Below, piece by piece: positions 50,468 to 59,388 of a stretch of DNA of 64,000 nucleotides. Where the stretch lies: positions 68,577-132,576 of the forward strand of contig JAVKHY010000005.1 in assembly GCA_031459765.1 (NCBI GenBank), written 5' to 3'. Source of the DNA: Armatimonadota bacterium (GTDB lineage Bacteria; Sysuimicrobiota; Sysuimicrobiia; Sysuimicrobiales; Kaftiobacteriaceae). The notes below the pieces were generated by a model. The model did not search any database. It was not told the origin of the DNA and saw only the letters and a program-made list of their open reading frames with translations. Position numbers and translations under genes: made by a program. Numbering within the stretch: the first letter of the stretch is position 1; every line of letters begins with the position of its first letter.

Positions 50468-52057
50468 ATGGACGAGGCAAAGCGGTCCTCCAGGATCGAG
50501 ACGGCCGACGGCATCGAGATCAAGACCGTGTTCACGCCGGCCGACGTCCCCGCGGGGGAGTCCGGCCGGCCCGGCGAGTTCCCCTATACGCGGGGGATCC
50601 ATCCCACGATGTACCGCGGCCGGCTGTGGACGATGCGCCAGTACGCCGGCTACGGCACGGCGGAGGAGACGAACCGCCGCTTCCACCTCCTCCTGAGCGA
50701 AGGCCAGACCGGGCTCTCCGTCGCCTTCGACCTGCCCACCCAGATGGGCTACGACTCCGACCACCCGCAGGCCGAGGCCGAGGTGGGCAAGGCCGGCGTG
50801 GCCGTCGACACCCTGGCCGATATGGAGACGTTGCTGCAGGGGATCCCGCTTGACCGCGTGACGACCTCCATGACGATCAACGCCACGGCGGCGATCCTGC
50901 TGGCGATGTACATCGTCGTGGCCGAGCGCCAGGGGATCCCGCCGTCGTCCCTGGGCGGCACCGTGCAGAACGACATCCTCAAGGAGTACATCGCCCGGGG
51001 GACCTACATCTTCCCGCCCGGACCGTCCCTCCGCCTGGTGACGGACGTCTTCCGGTACTGCGCCGACCATCTGCCCCGGTGGCACCCGATCAGCGTCAGC
51101 GGCTACCACATCCGCGAGGCGGGAGCGACCGCCGTGCAGGAGGTGGCCTTTACGCTGGCGGACGGCCTGACGTATCTGCGGGCCGCGGTCGACGCCGGTC
51201 TGGACGTGGACCGCATCGCGCCGCGCCTCAGCTTCTTCTTCGCGGCGCAGATGAACCTGCTGGAAGAAGTGGCGAAGTTCCGCGCCGCGCGCCGGCTGTG
51301 GGCACATCTGGTCCGCGACCGTCTCGGGGCGAAGGATCCGCGCTCGCAGATGCTGCGCTTCCACACCCAGACCGCCGGGGTGGCCCTCACCGCCCAGCAG
51401 CCGGAGAACAACGTCGTCCGCGTCACCCTGCAGGCCCTGGCCGCCGTGCTGGGAGGGACGCAGTCGCTCCACACCAACGCCATGGACGAGGCCCTGGCCC
51501 TGCCCACCGAGGCGTCCGCGCTGCTGGCGCTGCGCACGCAGCAGATCCTGGCCTTCGAGAGCGGCGTCGCCGAGACCGTCGATCCGCTGGGCGGCGCCTA
51601 TGCGGTGGAATACCTCACCGCCGAGATCGAGCGGCGCGCCCGGGAGTTGATCGAGCAGTTGGAGGAAGCGGGGGGAATGCTTCGGGCCATCGAGAGCGGC
51701 CTGGTGCAGCGCCTGATCGCCGAAGCCGCCTACCGCGAGTCGCAGCGCATCGAGCGGGGCGAGCAGGTGGTGGTCGGCGTCAACCGCTTCACCACAGGCG
51801 AGACCGTCCGCCCCCGAATCCTGCGGGTGCCCGAGGAGGTGGTCCGGCGGCAGCAGGCCCGTCTGGCCGAGATCCGGCGGCGGCGCGACGGTGCCCTGGT
51901 GGAGCGCGCCCTCACCCGGTTGCGCGGGGCCGCGGCGGGTCGGGAGAACCTGATGCCCTTCATCCTCGATGCGGTGCGCGTCCATGCCACCCTGGGCGAG
52001 ATCTGCGACGTGCTGCGTGCCGTCTTCGGCGTGCACCGTCCGGCCGTGACCGTTTAG
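50468..52057 (+). CDS. Methylmalonyl-CoA mutase large (catalytic) subunit
   Basis: A 529-residue B12-dependent mutase catalytic chain. [20 protein letters not shown] is the CoA/substrate region, [19 protein letters not shown] the barrel core, and [30 protein letters not shown]-like [14 protein letters not shown] and [20 protein letters not shown] are conserved. The cobalamin-binding domain with DxHxxG is absent, so this is the separated large subunit found in archaea and some bacteria; the small subunit is not in the window. It converts (R)-methylmalonyl-CoA to succinyl-CoA. MeaB follows 3 nt later. Confidence 0.93.
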   Translation: MDEAKRSSRIETADGIEIKTVFTPADVPAGESGRPGEFPYTRGIHPTMYRGRLWTMRQYAGYGTAEETNRRFHLLLSEGQTGLSVAFDLPTQMGYDSDHPQAEAEVGKAGVAVDTLADMETLLQGIPLDRVTTSMTINATAAILLAMYIVVAERQGIPPSSLGGTVQNDILKEYIARGTYIFPPGPSLRLVTDVFRYCADHLPRWHPISVSGYHIREAGATAVQEVAFTLADGLTYLRAAVDAGLDVDRIAPRLSFFFAAQMNLLEEVAKFRAARRLWAHLVRDRLGAKDPRSQMLRFHTQTAGVALTAQQPENNVVRVTLQALAAVLGGTQSLHTNAMDEALALPTEASALLALRTQQILAFESGVAETVDPLGGAYAVEYLTAEIERRARELIEQLEEAGGMLRAIESGLVQRLIAEAAYRESQRIERGEQVVVGVNRFTTGETVRPRILRVPEEVVRRQQARLAEIRRRRDGALVERALTRLRGAAAGRENLMPFILDAVRVHATLGEICDVLRAVFGVHRPAVTV

Positions 52058-52060
52058 GCC

Positions 52061-52993
52061 GTGGCCTTGATCGACGAGGCTCTTGCCGGTTCCCACCAGG
52101 CGCTGGCCCGGATCATCTCCCTGGTCGAGGATGGCGATCCGGAGGGGCAGGCGCTGCTGCGCCGCCTGCACCCGCGTACCGGGGGCGCCTACACCGTCGG
52201 GATCACCGGGCCGCCCGGGGTCGGCAAGAGCACCCTGGTGGACGCCCTGACCCGCCTGCTGCGCAGCCAGGGGGTGACGGTGGCCGTAGTGGCGGTGGAT
52301 CCGACCAGCCCCTTCACCGGCGGGGCCCTGCTCGGCGACCGCATTCGCATGCAGGACCACGCCGTCGATCCCGGGGTGTTCATCCGCAGCATGGCGACGC
52401 GCGGGAGCCTGGGCGGACTGGCCCCGGCCACCTCCGATGTGGTCCGGGTCCTGGACGCCGCCGGCTTCCAGATCATCTTCATCGAAACCGTGGGCACCGG
52501 GCAGGCCGAAGTGGACGTCGTCGGCGCCGCCGACACCGTAGTCATCGTGCTCGTCCCCGGGTTGGGCGACACCGTGCAGACGATGAAAGCGGGAGTGATG
52601 GAGATCGGCGAGATCTTCGTGGTGAACAAGGCCGACCAGGGCGACGCCGACCGCACGGTGACCGAGGTGAAGATGATGCTGGCCCTGGCCCCGAAAAGGG
52701 GCGGGTGGGATCCCCCGGTGCTGCGGAGCGTCGCCGCGAACGGTGAGGGGGTGGCCGAGGTCCTCGAGGCCGTCCGGCGCCACCGGGCCTGGCAGGAGCA
52801 GGAGGCGAGGCTTCCGGCGCGCCGGCGCGAGCGGTGCCGCCGTGAGATCCTCCGCGCCGCCGAGCGGCGCCTGCAGGTCCGCCTGCTGGAGGTTGCCGCC
52901 CGCGGCCGCCGACTCGAGGATCTGACAGACCTGGTGGCGGCCGGGCGGCTCGATCCCGCCGCCGCCGCCGGGGAGTTGTTGAAGGACCTGTGA
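52061..52993 (+). CDS. meaB: Methylmalonyl-CoA mutase-associated GTPase MeaB/ArgK
   Basis: A 310-residue G3E GTPase that guards adenosylcobalamin loading of the mutase. G1 is GITGPPGVGKSTLVDAL; the following VAVDPTSPFTGGALLGDRIR, the FIRSMATRGSLGGLAPAT stretch, IIFIETVGTGQAEVDV (G3) and VVNKADQGDA (G4) are typical. The C-terminal helical arm is Arg-rich. GTG 52061 lies 3 nt after the mutase stop, and the epimerase start overlaps the end by 4 nt. Context and sequence agree fully. Confidence 0.94.
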   Translation: MALIDEALAGSHQALARIISLVEDGDPEGQALLRRLHPRTGGAYTVGITGPPGVGKSTLVDALTRLLRSQGVTVAVVAVDPTSPFTGGALLGDRIRMQDHAVDPGVFIRSMATRGSLGGLAPATSDVVRVLDAAGFQIIFIETVGTGQAEVDVVGAADTVVIVLVPGLGDTVQTMKAGVMEIGEIFVVNKADQGDADRTVTEVKMMLALAPKRGGWDPPVLRSVAANGEGVAEVLEAVRRHRAWQEQEARLPARRRERCRREILRAAERRLQVRLLEVAARGRRLEDLTDLVAAGRLDPAAAAGELLKDL

Positions 52994-53409
52994 GAGTCGA
53001 CCACCTTGGGATTGCCGTGGCGGATCTGGAGAGGGCGGTCGCGCTGTACGCCGCCCTCCTCGGCGGCCGCGTCGTCCACCGGGAAACTCTGGTGCAGGAG
53101 GGCGTGCGCCTGGCCTTCCTCGACGTGTCGGGTGTGCTGCTGGAACTGCTGCAGCCCACCGCCGAGGCGGGACCGCTGGCCCGATTCCTCCGCTCGCGCG
53201 GCGAAGGGTTGCATCATCTGGCCGTCGAGGTGCCCGATGTGGCCCGGGCCCTGGAGGAGGCGGGATCCGTCGGCGCTCAGGCGGTCGACCCCGCGCCGCG
53301 TCCCGGAGCGCGCGGGCGGATGGTGGCCTTCCTCCACCCCGCCGCATTGCACGGGGTGCTGATCGAACTCGTCGGTCCCGCGAAATCGTCCGGTCCGCCC
53401 GACGCATGA
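52990..53409 (+). CDS. mce: Methylmalonyl-CoA epimerase
   Basis: A 139-residue VOC-fold enzyme that converts (S)- to (R)-methylmalonyl-CoA. Metal ligands appear as His in VDHLGIAVADLERAVALY, Glu in LLELLQP, His in GEGLHHLAVEVPDV and Glu in GVLIELVGP. It ends the operon in a position that completes propionyl-CoA to succinyl-CoA. The start is GTG 52990 overlapping the MeaB stop. A 229-nt gap with a promoter for the next gene follows. Confidence 0.92.
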   Translation: MRVDHLGIAVADLERAVALYAALLGGRVVHRETLVQEGVRLAFLDVSGVLLELLQPTAEAGPLARFLRSRGEGLHHLAVEVPDVARALEEAGSVGAQAVDPAPRPGARGRMVAFLHPAALHGVLIELVGPAKSSGPPDA

Positions 53410-53492
53410 AGGGCCGTGGCGGTCAGAGGTGGCGGTCAGAGGGAGTTGGCCTGGTGACAGTCCGTGGCCCGGCAGCAATCGCTCGGCACGGC

Positions 53493-53521
53493 TTGTGCCG
53501 CGGGGCGATCGCTGCTATAAT
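53493..53521 (+). promoter_or_regulatory. Sigma-70-like promoter for the Rpf/YabE-like gene
   Basis: TTGTGC (53493-53498), a 17-nt spacer and a perfect TATAAT (53516-53521). The transcript should start near 53528 with a leader of about 110 nt that can fold (for example CCGC/GCGG before the ribosome binding site). I cannot fit the leader to the c-di-AMP riboswitch consensus. Confidence 0.75.
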
Positions 53522-53638
53522 CGCTTCGGTTTTCTCGCCGTCGCTTCGCGTCGCCGCGCCCGCAGCCGTCCCGTCTTGGTCGCCCGCAGGGCCCTGACCC
53601 TGCCGCAGTGAGACGCGGTACCTGATCGGAGGTGAGGC

Positions 53639-54682
53639 GTGCCCGATCCGCCCCGGACTCCGACCTTCCCTGAGAGGTCTGGTTTCCTCAACCCATCCGT
53701 CAGCCGGCCCGGGCTGATCAGTCTTCTCATCGTGGTCCTCGGGCTGTCCGGCGCCGCCGGCGCGGGGGTGGCCCGCGCGCTGTGGCGCAAGGACGTGGTG
53801 ATCGTCGAGGCGGGCGCCCTGCGGCATCACACCACCTTTGCGCGCACCGTCAAAGAGGCGCTGGAAGAGGCGGGCGTCCATCTGCAGCCCGGCGATGAGG
53901 TCTCGCCGGCGCCCACCACGGCGTTGCAGGAAGGGCTGCGCATCGTGGTGCGCCATCCGGTGCCCGTGACCCTCATCGCGGACGGAAAGACGCGCCTGGT
54001 GCGCAGTGCCGCACCCACGGTGGCGGAGCTGCTGGCCAGGCGGGGGATCACCCTGGGGGCGTCGGACAGGGTCTTCCCGTCCCGGCATGCGCCGCTGCGG
54101 CCCGGTCTGCGTGTGCGCGTGGTGCGGATCCGGCACGAGATCGAGAGCGAGCAGACGGTGATTCCGGTGTCCGTGGCGGAGACGCTCGCCGCCCGGCAGG
54201 GCGTCGTACGCCTGGTGCCCGGGTCCACCGGCCTGCGGGAGCGGGTCTGGCGCGTGACGCGTGCCGACGGCCGGATCACCTCCCGTGTCCTGCTCGGCTG
54301 GCGGACCGTGCGCCACCCCCTCGACCGCATGCTCAGCATGAGGGTGCCGCGGCCGGTCGCCGCCCGCGGCTCCGCTGTGGGCCGGGAATACATCGATCTG
54401 GTGGCCACGGCTTATGCGCCCTTCTGCTGTCGGGGCGTCGATGATGTGACGGCGCTGGGGGTGCAGGCCGGCTACGGCGTGGTGGCCGTGGACCCGCGGG
54501 TCATCCCGCTCGGCAGCCGCCTCTACATTGAGGGCTACGGGTACGCCATCGCGGCCGACACCGGCAGCGCGATCAAGGGACTGCGCATCGACCTGGGGTT
54601 CGACACCACCCGTGAGGCGCTGCGGTTTGGCCGGCGCCAGGTGCGGGTCCACATCATCCAGCGCGGACGTCCCCGCCGCTGA
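53639..54682 (+). CDS. Rpf/YabE-like cell-wall protein (DUF348, G5 and 3D domains)
   Basis: A 347-residue protein with one N-terminal anchor helix (PGLISLLIVVLGLSGAAGAG). Two DUF348 repeats follow (TVKEALEEAGVHLQPGDEV and TVAELLARRGITLGASDRV), then a G5 domain (RHEIESEQTVIPVSVAETLA ... RVWRVTRADGRITSRVLL), and a C-terminal 3D domain (LVATAYAPFCCRG, the Asp-containing AADTGSAIKGLRIDLGF). The 3D domain resembles MltA-type lytic transglycosylases, so peptidoglycan remodelling in growth or resuscitation is likely. GTG 53639 has GGAGGTGA. It directly precedes rsmA, as in Bacillus and actinobacteria. Confidence 0.92.
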   Translation: MPDPPRTPTFPERSGFLNPSVSRPGLISLLIVVLGLSGAAGAGVARALWRKDVVIVEAGALRHHTTFARTVKEALEEAGVHLQPGDEVSPAPTTALQEGLRIVVRHPVPVTLIADGKTRLVRSAAPTVAELLARRGITLGASDRVFPSRHAPLRPGLRVRVVRIRHEIESEQTVIPVSVAETLAARQGVVRLVPGSTGLRERVWRVTRADGRITSRVLLGWRTVRHPLDRMLSMRVPRPVAARGSAVGREYIDLVATAYAPFCCRGVDDVTALGVQAGYGVVAVDPRVIPLGSRLYIEGYGYAIAADTGSAIKGLRIDLGFDTTREALRFGRRQVRVHIIQRGRPRR

Positions 54683-54692
54683 CGACCTCCAG

Positions 54693-55610
54693 GTGAGGGA
54701 CCCCGGCGGGCGCGACGGCGACCTGCTCTCGGCCGCAGCGACGGCGCGCAGGCTCCGCGCCTACGGGCTGCGTCCCCGGCGTCGTCTCGGCCAGCACTTT
54801 CTGATCAGCCCGGCGGCCCTGGCCGCCATCCTCGAGGCCGCCGCGCTCTCCGGCAGCGACGGCGTGCTGGAGATCGGCGCGGGGATCGGCACCCTCACCG
54901 CGGCGCTGGCCACCCGAGCGAAAGCGGTCATCGCCGTGGAGTTCGACGCCGCCCTGATGCCTCCGCTGCAGGATGCCGTCGCCGCCTTCCCCAATGTGAC
55001 GCTGGTGCAGGGCGACATCCTGGCCCTGGACCTGGCCGCTCTGGTGGCCGGCCTGCCCGTCCCGCGCAAGTCGGTCAGCAACCTGCCCTACAACATCGCC
55101 GCGCCGGTGATCCTGGCGCTGCTGGAGCGCCCCCTGGGGTTCACCCGTCTGGTCGTCACCGTGCAGCGCGAAGTCGCCGATCGGCTCGTGGCCCGTCCCG
55201 GGGAGCGGGCGTACGGCGCCCTCTCCGTGGCGGTGCAGTACCGGGCTCGGGCGTCGATCGCCGGACGGATCAGTCCCGGCGCCTTCTATCCGCCGCCGGC
55301 GGTAGACTCGGCCATCGTGGTGCTGGAGACGCTTCCGGCGCCGGCCGTGGCGGTGGTCGATGAACCGCTGTTCTTCCGGGTCGTCCGCAGCGGGTTCGCC
55401 CAGCGCCGCAAGACACTGCGCAACGCGGTGGCCGCCGCGCTGGGCGTCGCCCCCGCCGCGGTGGAATCCGTCGCCTCCGCCGCCGGGATCGACCCGCGGC
55501 GACGGGCGGAGACCCTCACCCTGGAAGAGTTTGCGCTCCTGACGGACCTGCTGGCCGGCGCGCTGGCGGCGGAGGTAAAGGCACCGCCGCCGGGGAAAGA
55601 CACCAGGTGA
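54693..55610 (+). CDS. rsmA: 16S rRNA dimethyladenosine transferase (KsgA/RsmA)
   Basis: A 305-residue SAM-dependent enzyme that dimethylates two adjacent adenines near the 3' end of 16S rRNA. It has the N-terminal LRPRRRLGQHFLISPAALAA, motif I VLEIGAGIGTLTAALATRA, and the catalytic NLPYNIAAPVILALLE. VQREVADRLVARPGERAYG and QRRKTLRNAV in the C-terminal part are standard. GTG 54693 lies 10 nt after the Rpf-like gene. The next gene overlaps its stop by 4 nt. Confidence 0.94.
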   Translation: MRDPGGRDGDLLSAAATARRLRAYGLRPRRRLGQHFLISPAALAAILEAAALSGSDGVLEIGAGIGTLTAALATRAKAVIAVEFDAALMPPLQDAVAAFPNVTLVQGDILALDLAALVAGLPVPRKSVSNLPYNIAAPVILALLERPLGFTRLVVTVQREVADRLVARPGERAYGALSVAVQYRARASIAGRISPGAFYPPPAVDSAIVVLETLPAPAVAVVDEPLFFRVVRSGFAQRRKTLRNAVAAALGVAPAAVESVASAAGIDPRRRAETLTLEEFALLTDLLAGALAAEVKAPPPGKDTR

Positions 55611-56833
55611 TGGACGATCTCACGGAGTTCTACTCGGCGAGCGCGCGGGCGATGTCCCGTTCGCTCATCCGGGAGCTCCTCAAGCTCACCCGTCGCGGCA
55701 ACATCATCTCCTTCGCCGGCGGCCTCCCCGACCCGGCCACCTTCCCTGTGGAGGAACTCAAGAGGATCACGCTCGAGGTGCTGGAGCGAGAACCTCAGCT
55801 GGCGCTGCAGTACGGTCCGACCGAGGGGGACGTCCGCCTGCGCGACCAGCTGGTGGCCTGGATGGCCAAGGATGGGATCGCGGTCACCCGCGACCAGGTC
55901 CTGATCACCATCGGCTCGCAGCAGGGGCTGGACATCGTCGGCCGCGTCTTCCTTGACCCGGGGGACATCGTCCTCGTGGAGCGACCCAGCTACATGGCCG
56001 CCCTACAGGTCTTCCGGAGCTACCGGGCGGAAATGGTCGGGGTGGAGCAGGACGACGACGGCCTGCGCCCGGATCGCCTCGAGGAAACCCTCGACGCGCT
56101 GCGGCGGGCCGGCAAGCGCCCCAAGCTCCTCTACGTCGTCCCCGATTTCCAGAACCCCTCCGGAGTGACGATGAGTGCGCCGCGGCGGACAGCGGTGCTG
56201 GACCTGGCCCGCCGGCACCGTCTGCTCGTCGTGGAGGACAGCCCCTACCGGGAGCTGCGGTTTGAGGGTGCGTCCGTGCCGCCGCTGGCCGCGCTGGACC
56301 CTGAGGGCCGGGTGATCTATCTCTCGACCTTCAGCAAGACCCTCTGCCCGGGCCTGCGCATCGCCTGGGTCGCCGCCTCTGAGGAGATCATCCAGCGCTT
56401 CGTCACGGCGAAGCAGGGCATGGACCTCTGCTGCCCCGCCTTCACGCAGGCCATCGCCGCGGAGTTCGTCGCCCGCGGCCACCTGGGCGCGCGCCTCCCG
56501 CAGATCACCGCCCTCTACCGACGCAAGCGCGACGTCATGCTGGCCGCCCTGGCCCGGGAGATGCCCGAAGGGGTGAGCTGGACCCGTCCGGCCGGCGGGT
56601 TGTTCCTCTGGGTGCGGCTGCCCGCGGGCATGGACACCGAGCAGCTGCTGCGGCCGGCGGTGGAGGAGGAAGGCGTGGCCTACGTCGTCGGCGCGGGGTT
56701 CCACGCCGACGGCGGCGGGAAGAACACCATGCGCCTCAACTTCTCCTTCCCCTCGGAAGAGCAGATCGAGGAGGGAATCCGGCGGCTCGGTCGCCTCATC
56801 CGCACCCACGCTCCGGCCGTCAGGACGGCCTGA
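55607..56833 (+). CDS. PLP-dependent aminotransferase (class I/II, MocR/LysN-like)
   Basis: A 408-residue fold-type I aminotransferase. Motifs are IISFAGGLPDPATFPVEELK near the start, QYGPTEGDVRLRDQLVAWM, VPDFQNPSGVTMSAPRRTAV, the PLP-binding Lys in LSTFSKTLCPGLRIAWV, and the C-terminal MRLNFSFPSEEQIEEGI. It resembles 2-aminoadipate/aromatic aminotransferases of the LysN type. The substrate is not certain. Starts GTG 55607 and ATG 55610 are adjacent. Its place between rsmA and ispE is unusual for the conserved cluster, so it may be an insertion. Confidence 0.9.
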   Translation: MMDDLTEFYSASARAMSRSLIRELLKLTRRGNIISFAGGLPDPATFPVEELKRITLEVLEREPQLALQYGPTEGDVRLRDQLVAWMAKDGIAVTRDQVLITIGSQQGLDIVGRVFLDPGDIVLVERPSYMAALQVFRSYRAEMVGVEQDDDGLRPDRLEETLDALRRAGKRPKLLYVVPDFQNPSGVTMSAPRRTAVLDLARRHRLLVVEDSPYRELRFEGASVPPLAALDPEGRVIYLSTFSKTLCPGLRIAWVAASEEIIQRFVTAKQGMDLCCPAFTQAIAAEFVARGHLGARLPQITALYRRKRDVMLAALAREMPEGVSWTRPAGGLFLWVRLPAGMDTEQLLRPAVEEEGVAYVVGAGFHADGGGKNTMRLNFSFPSEEQIEEGIRRLGRLIRTHAPAVRTA

Positions 56834-56868
56834 GGGGCCGGCGTTCCGGAGCGGTCGTTCCCTCGGGG

Positions 56869-58197
56869 TTACCGTCGGGCTGTGACCAGCGGACCCATCA
56901 GGGCGGCGACGTCCCGGCCCACGACCACGCTGATGTCGGCACCGGGGCCGGGCTGGCGCGAGAAGATCTCCCGGGTGATCGCCCGCCCGCCCAGGACCTC
57001 CGCGATCATCCGCGCCACCAGGGTGCGGTCGCTGCGATAGGTGATCGTCGTCGTGCTCACCGGGACCTGGGCGGCATCGACGCGGACGATCCGGACGCCC
57101 AGCCGCTCCAGGCGCTGCGCGGTCTGCCGCGCCAGGCCCGGCACGCCGCTGCCGTTGAGGACCTCGACGCCGGTGGCGGCGAGCTCCGCCGGGCTGACCC
57201 CGTAGAACATCTCCAGCACCGTGCGGCGCACCAGGGTCTGATCGAGCTCCCAGTAGCTGTCGCGGATCACCCCGGGCAGGGTCTGGACGGTCAGGGCGCT
57301 GGCATCCAGGCGCGCCGCGAACATCCCCAGGGTCATCAGCTCGGCCATGGTCAGGTTGGTCTGCGTGTTCTCCTGGAACGCCTGCAGGAGATGGGGTGCG
57401 GCCAGAATGGTCCCGGGCGACTTCAGCTTCCGGAACAGGGCCAGGAGCATCTTCTGCTGGCGTCCGACCCGCGTGATATCGCCCATGGCGTCGTGGCGGA
57501 AGCGAATGTAGCCCATGGCCTGCTCGCCGTTCAGGAGCTGACGGCCCTTCTTCAGGTTGATGGTGAGGCCGGCCCAGTGGTCCGTGTACTTCATGTCCCG
57601 GTCCACGTCGATCTCGATCCCGCCCACGGCGTCGATGAGGCGGGCGAACGACTGCGGACCCAGCTTCACATAGTAGTGGACCGGCACCCCCAGGAGCTGC
57701 TCCACGGTCCGGATGGTCAGCGCGGGGCCGCCGAAGGCGTAGGCGGCGTTGATCTTCGTGACGCCCACACCCGGGATCGCCGTCCGTGTGTCCCGCGGGA
57801 TGGACAGCCCGCTGATCTGGCCGCGGCGCGGATCGAAGCTGACGAGCATCAGCGAGTCGGACCGGGCCACGTTGACGATCTGGCGGCGGGTGTTGAGGGT
57901 GACGTCCACGCCGATGATCAGGACGTTCACCCGGCGGTTCAGGCGCAGGCCCCAGCCGAAGGGACGCGCCGCGGGGGCGGGACGATCGACGACCTTGCTG
58001 CCGGTGAAGGCCTCATGGTGCGTAAACAGGTAGAGCGCGGCGCCGGCGAGCAGACCGGCGATCACGACGGGCGCGCCGAGCAGGGCGTAGCGGGCGTAGA
58101 CCCACCAGCCGCGCCGGCCGGACTTCGGCCCGGGGGCGGGCGGGACCGCCGGGATCTCAGGTGCGGGATGAGCGGGTTGAGACCCTGGAGTCCGCAT
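56869..58197 (-). CDS. LCP-family cell-wall glycopolymer transferase (LytR-CpsA-Psr)
   Basis: A 442-residue protein with a proline-rich cytoplasmic start, a single helix (ARYALLGAPVVIAGLLAGAA), an LCP domain and a C-terminal LytR_C domain. LCP marks are NVLIIGVDVTLNTRRQ, ARSDSLMLVSFDPRRG, LSIPRDTRTAIPG and MGYIRFRHDAMGDITRVGRQ, including the phosphate-binding Arg residues. LytR_C is VEVLNGSGVPGLARQTAQRL. These enzymes attach teichoic acid-like or capsular polymers to peptidoglycan. ATG 58197 is preferred, because the promoter overlaps the upstream ATG codons. Confidence 0.9.
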   Translation of the reverse strand: MRTPGSQPAHPAPEIPAVPPAPGPKSGRRGWWVYARYALLGAPVVIAGLLAGAALYLFTHHEAFTGSKVVDRPAPAARPFGWGLRLNRRVNVLIIGVDVTLNTRRQIVNVARSDSLMLVSFDPRRGQISGLSIPRDTRTAIPGVGVTKINAAYAFGGPALTIRTVEQLLGVPVHYYVKLGPQSFARLIDAVGGIEIDVDRDMKYTDHWAGLTINLKKGRQLLNGEQAMGYIRFRHDAMGDITRVGRQQKMLLALFRKLKSPGTILAAPHLLQAFQENTQTNLTMAELMTLGMFAARLDASALTVQTLPGVIRDSYWELDQTLVRRTVLEMFYGVSPAELAATGVEVLNGSGVPGLARQTAQRLERLGVRIVRVDAAQVPVSTTTITYRSDRTLVARMIAEVLGGRAITREIFSRQPGPGADISVVVGRDVAALMGPLVTARR

Positions 58198-58243
58198 GAC
58201 GCATGTGCCGTGCCCGGGGACCTCCCCCGCGCACGGCGTCTTC

Positions 58244-58271
58244 ATCATACGCCGTGGCGCGGGCCTGTCAA
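58244..58271 (-). promoter_or_regulatory. Sigma-70-like promoter for the LCP gene
   Basis: On the minus strand TTGACA (58271-58266), a 16-nt spacer and TATGAT (58249-58244). The transcript would start near 58237, giving a leader of about 40 nt before ATG 58197. It excludes the ATG codons at 58248 and 58245 as starts. Confidence 0.7.
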
Positions 58272-58287
58272 GGAAACCGGCAAGGAA

Positions 58288-58317
58288 TTGTCCCGGAAGG
58301 CACCTAACTGGTATATA
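58288..58317 (+). promoter_or_regulatory. Sigma-70-like promoter for ispE-purR
   Basis: TTGTCC (58288-58293), an 18-nt spacer and TATATA (58312-58317), back to back with the LCP promoter. It lies in a short AT-rich island, with ispE starts at 58443 or 58488. Confidence 0.5.
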
Positions 58318-58487
58318 CCTACTTCCGGCAGGGGGTTGTCCATTATTTTGCACGCCGTGGTAGCAGCGCTCTCCCGCGCGGCGCCCGCTCCTGTGCCCGT
58401 TCCCCATCGGCCTGCCGTGAGATCCGTGATGGAGGTGTCAGGGTGACGTCCGTCGAGGTCGGCCAGCGTCAGGAAGGAGGGAAGCCG

Positions 58488-59357
58488 GTGAAAGAGCTCC
58501 GTCTCCACGCCTATGCCAAGGTGAACCTGACGCTGGACGTGGGTCTGGCGCGGCCGGACGGCTATCACGAGATCGAGTCGGTGATGCACACCATCGCGTT
58601 GCACGACTCCATCACCCTGCGCGAGGCGGGCGCGGGCACGGAGGTCGTCGTCACCGACGGCGACGGCGTGCCCACCGATCACCGCAACCTGGTCTGGCGC
58701 GCCGCGGAGAGGCTGCGGGAGATGTTCGGGGTGACCCGTCCCGTCCAGATCGAGCTGGTCAAGCGCATCCCGGTGGCGGCGGGTCTCGGCGGCGGCAGTT
58801 CCGACGCGGCGATGACGCTGCTCGGGCTGGCCCAGCTGTGGAAGCTGCGCCTGGATGGCCGGGAGATGCTGGCCCTGGCCACGCAGCTGGGCGCGGACGT
58901 TCCCTTCTTCCTGGAAGGCGGCGGGGCGGTGGCCCGCGGCAAAGGCGAGCGGATCACCTACCTGCGTCCTCTCCCCACGACCTGGCTGGTGCTGGCGCGG
59001 CCGCGCATCGAGGTGTCCACGGCCTGGGCCTACCGCCAACTCGGCGCGATGGGCGTCGGGGCGCGGCCGCAGACGGCGGCGATGATCGAGGCCGTGCGGC
59101 GCGAGGATGTGCGCGAGGTCGGCCGGTTGTTGCGCAACGTCTTCGAGGATGTGATCGCCTCTCACTACCCGGTCGTCAGAGACCTCAAGGCCGCCATCCT
59201 GCGGGGGGAAGCCTACGGCGCGTCGATGAGCGGGACCGGGCCGACCGTCTTCGGCTTGATGGCCAACGAAGCCGCGGCGCACAAGACCGCCGACGACCTG
59301 CGGCGGTTTGCCGACGTGGACGTCTATGTCACCCGCACCTTTGCCGAGAGCCGCTGA
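58488..59357 (+). CDS. ispE: 4-(cytidine 5'-diphospho)-2-C-methyl-D-erythritol kinase
   Basis: A 289-residue GHMP kinase of the MEP isoprenoid pathway. It begins VKELRLHAYAKVNLTLDV, has the ATP loop IPVAAGLGGGSSDAAMTLLG, and ends with the YGASMSGTGPTVFGL motif. Two starts have good ribosome binding sites: GTG 58488 (AGGAGG, 7 nt), which fits the family length, and GTG 58443 (GGAGG, 7 nt), which adds 15 residues. The pathway implies DXP/MEP isoprenoid synthesis. It is the first gene of an ispE, nucleotidyltransferase, purR unit. Confidence 0.94.
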   Translation: MKELRLHAYAKVNLTLDVGLARPDGYHEIESVMHTIALHDSITLREAGAGTEVVVTDGDGVPTDHRNLVWRAAERLREMFGVTRPVQIELVKRIPVAAGLGGGSSDAAMTLLGLAQLWKLRLDGREMLALATQLGADVPFFLEGGGAVARGKGERITYLRPLPTTWLVLARPRIEVSTAWAYRQLGAMGVGARPQTAAMIEAVRREDVREVGRLLRNVFEDVIASHYPVVRDLKAAILRGEAYGASMSGTGPTVFGLMANEAAAHKTADDLRRFADVDVYVTRTFAESR

Positions 59358-59388
59358 CCGCCGGCGCGATCCTGGCCATGCGGACATC

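Noticed and set aside
49844-53407. A 1187-codon open frame on the minus strand opposite the BCCP, mutase, MeaB and epimerase genes
   Set aside because: Same composition as other shadows, no domain, and four strongly supported genes lie on the plus strand across it.
53522-53638. Possible c-di-AMP (ydaO-type) riboswitch in the leader of the Rpf/YabE-like gene, as seen in other bacteria
   Set aside because: The leader can form small helices, but I cannot find the conserved ydaO core sequences.
58157-58204. Small upstream ORF starting at the ATG 58204 in the LCP leader (15 codons)
   Set aside because: No proper ribosome binding spacing, overlaps the LCP coding start, and its sequence is not distinctive.
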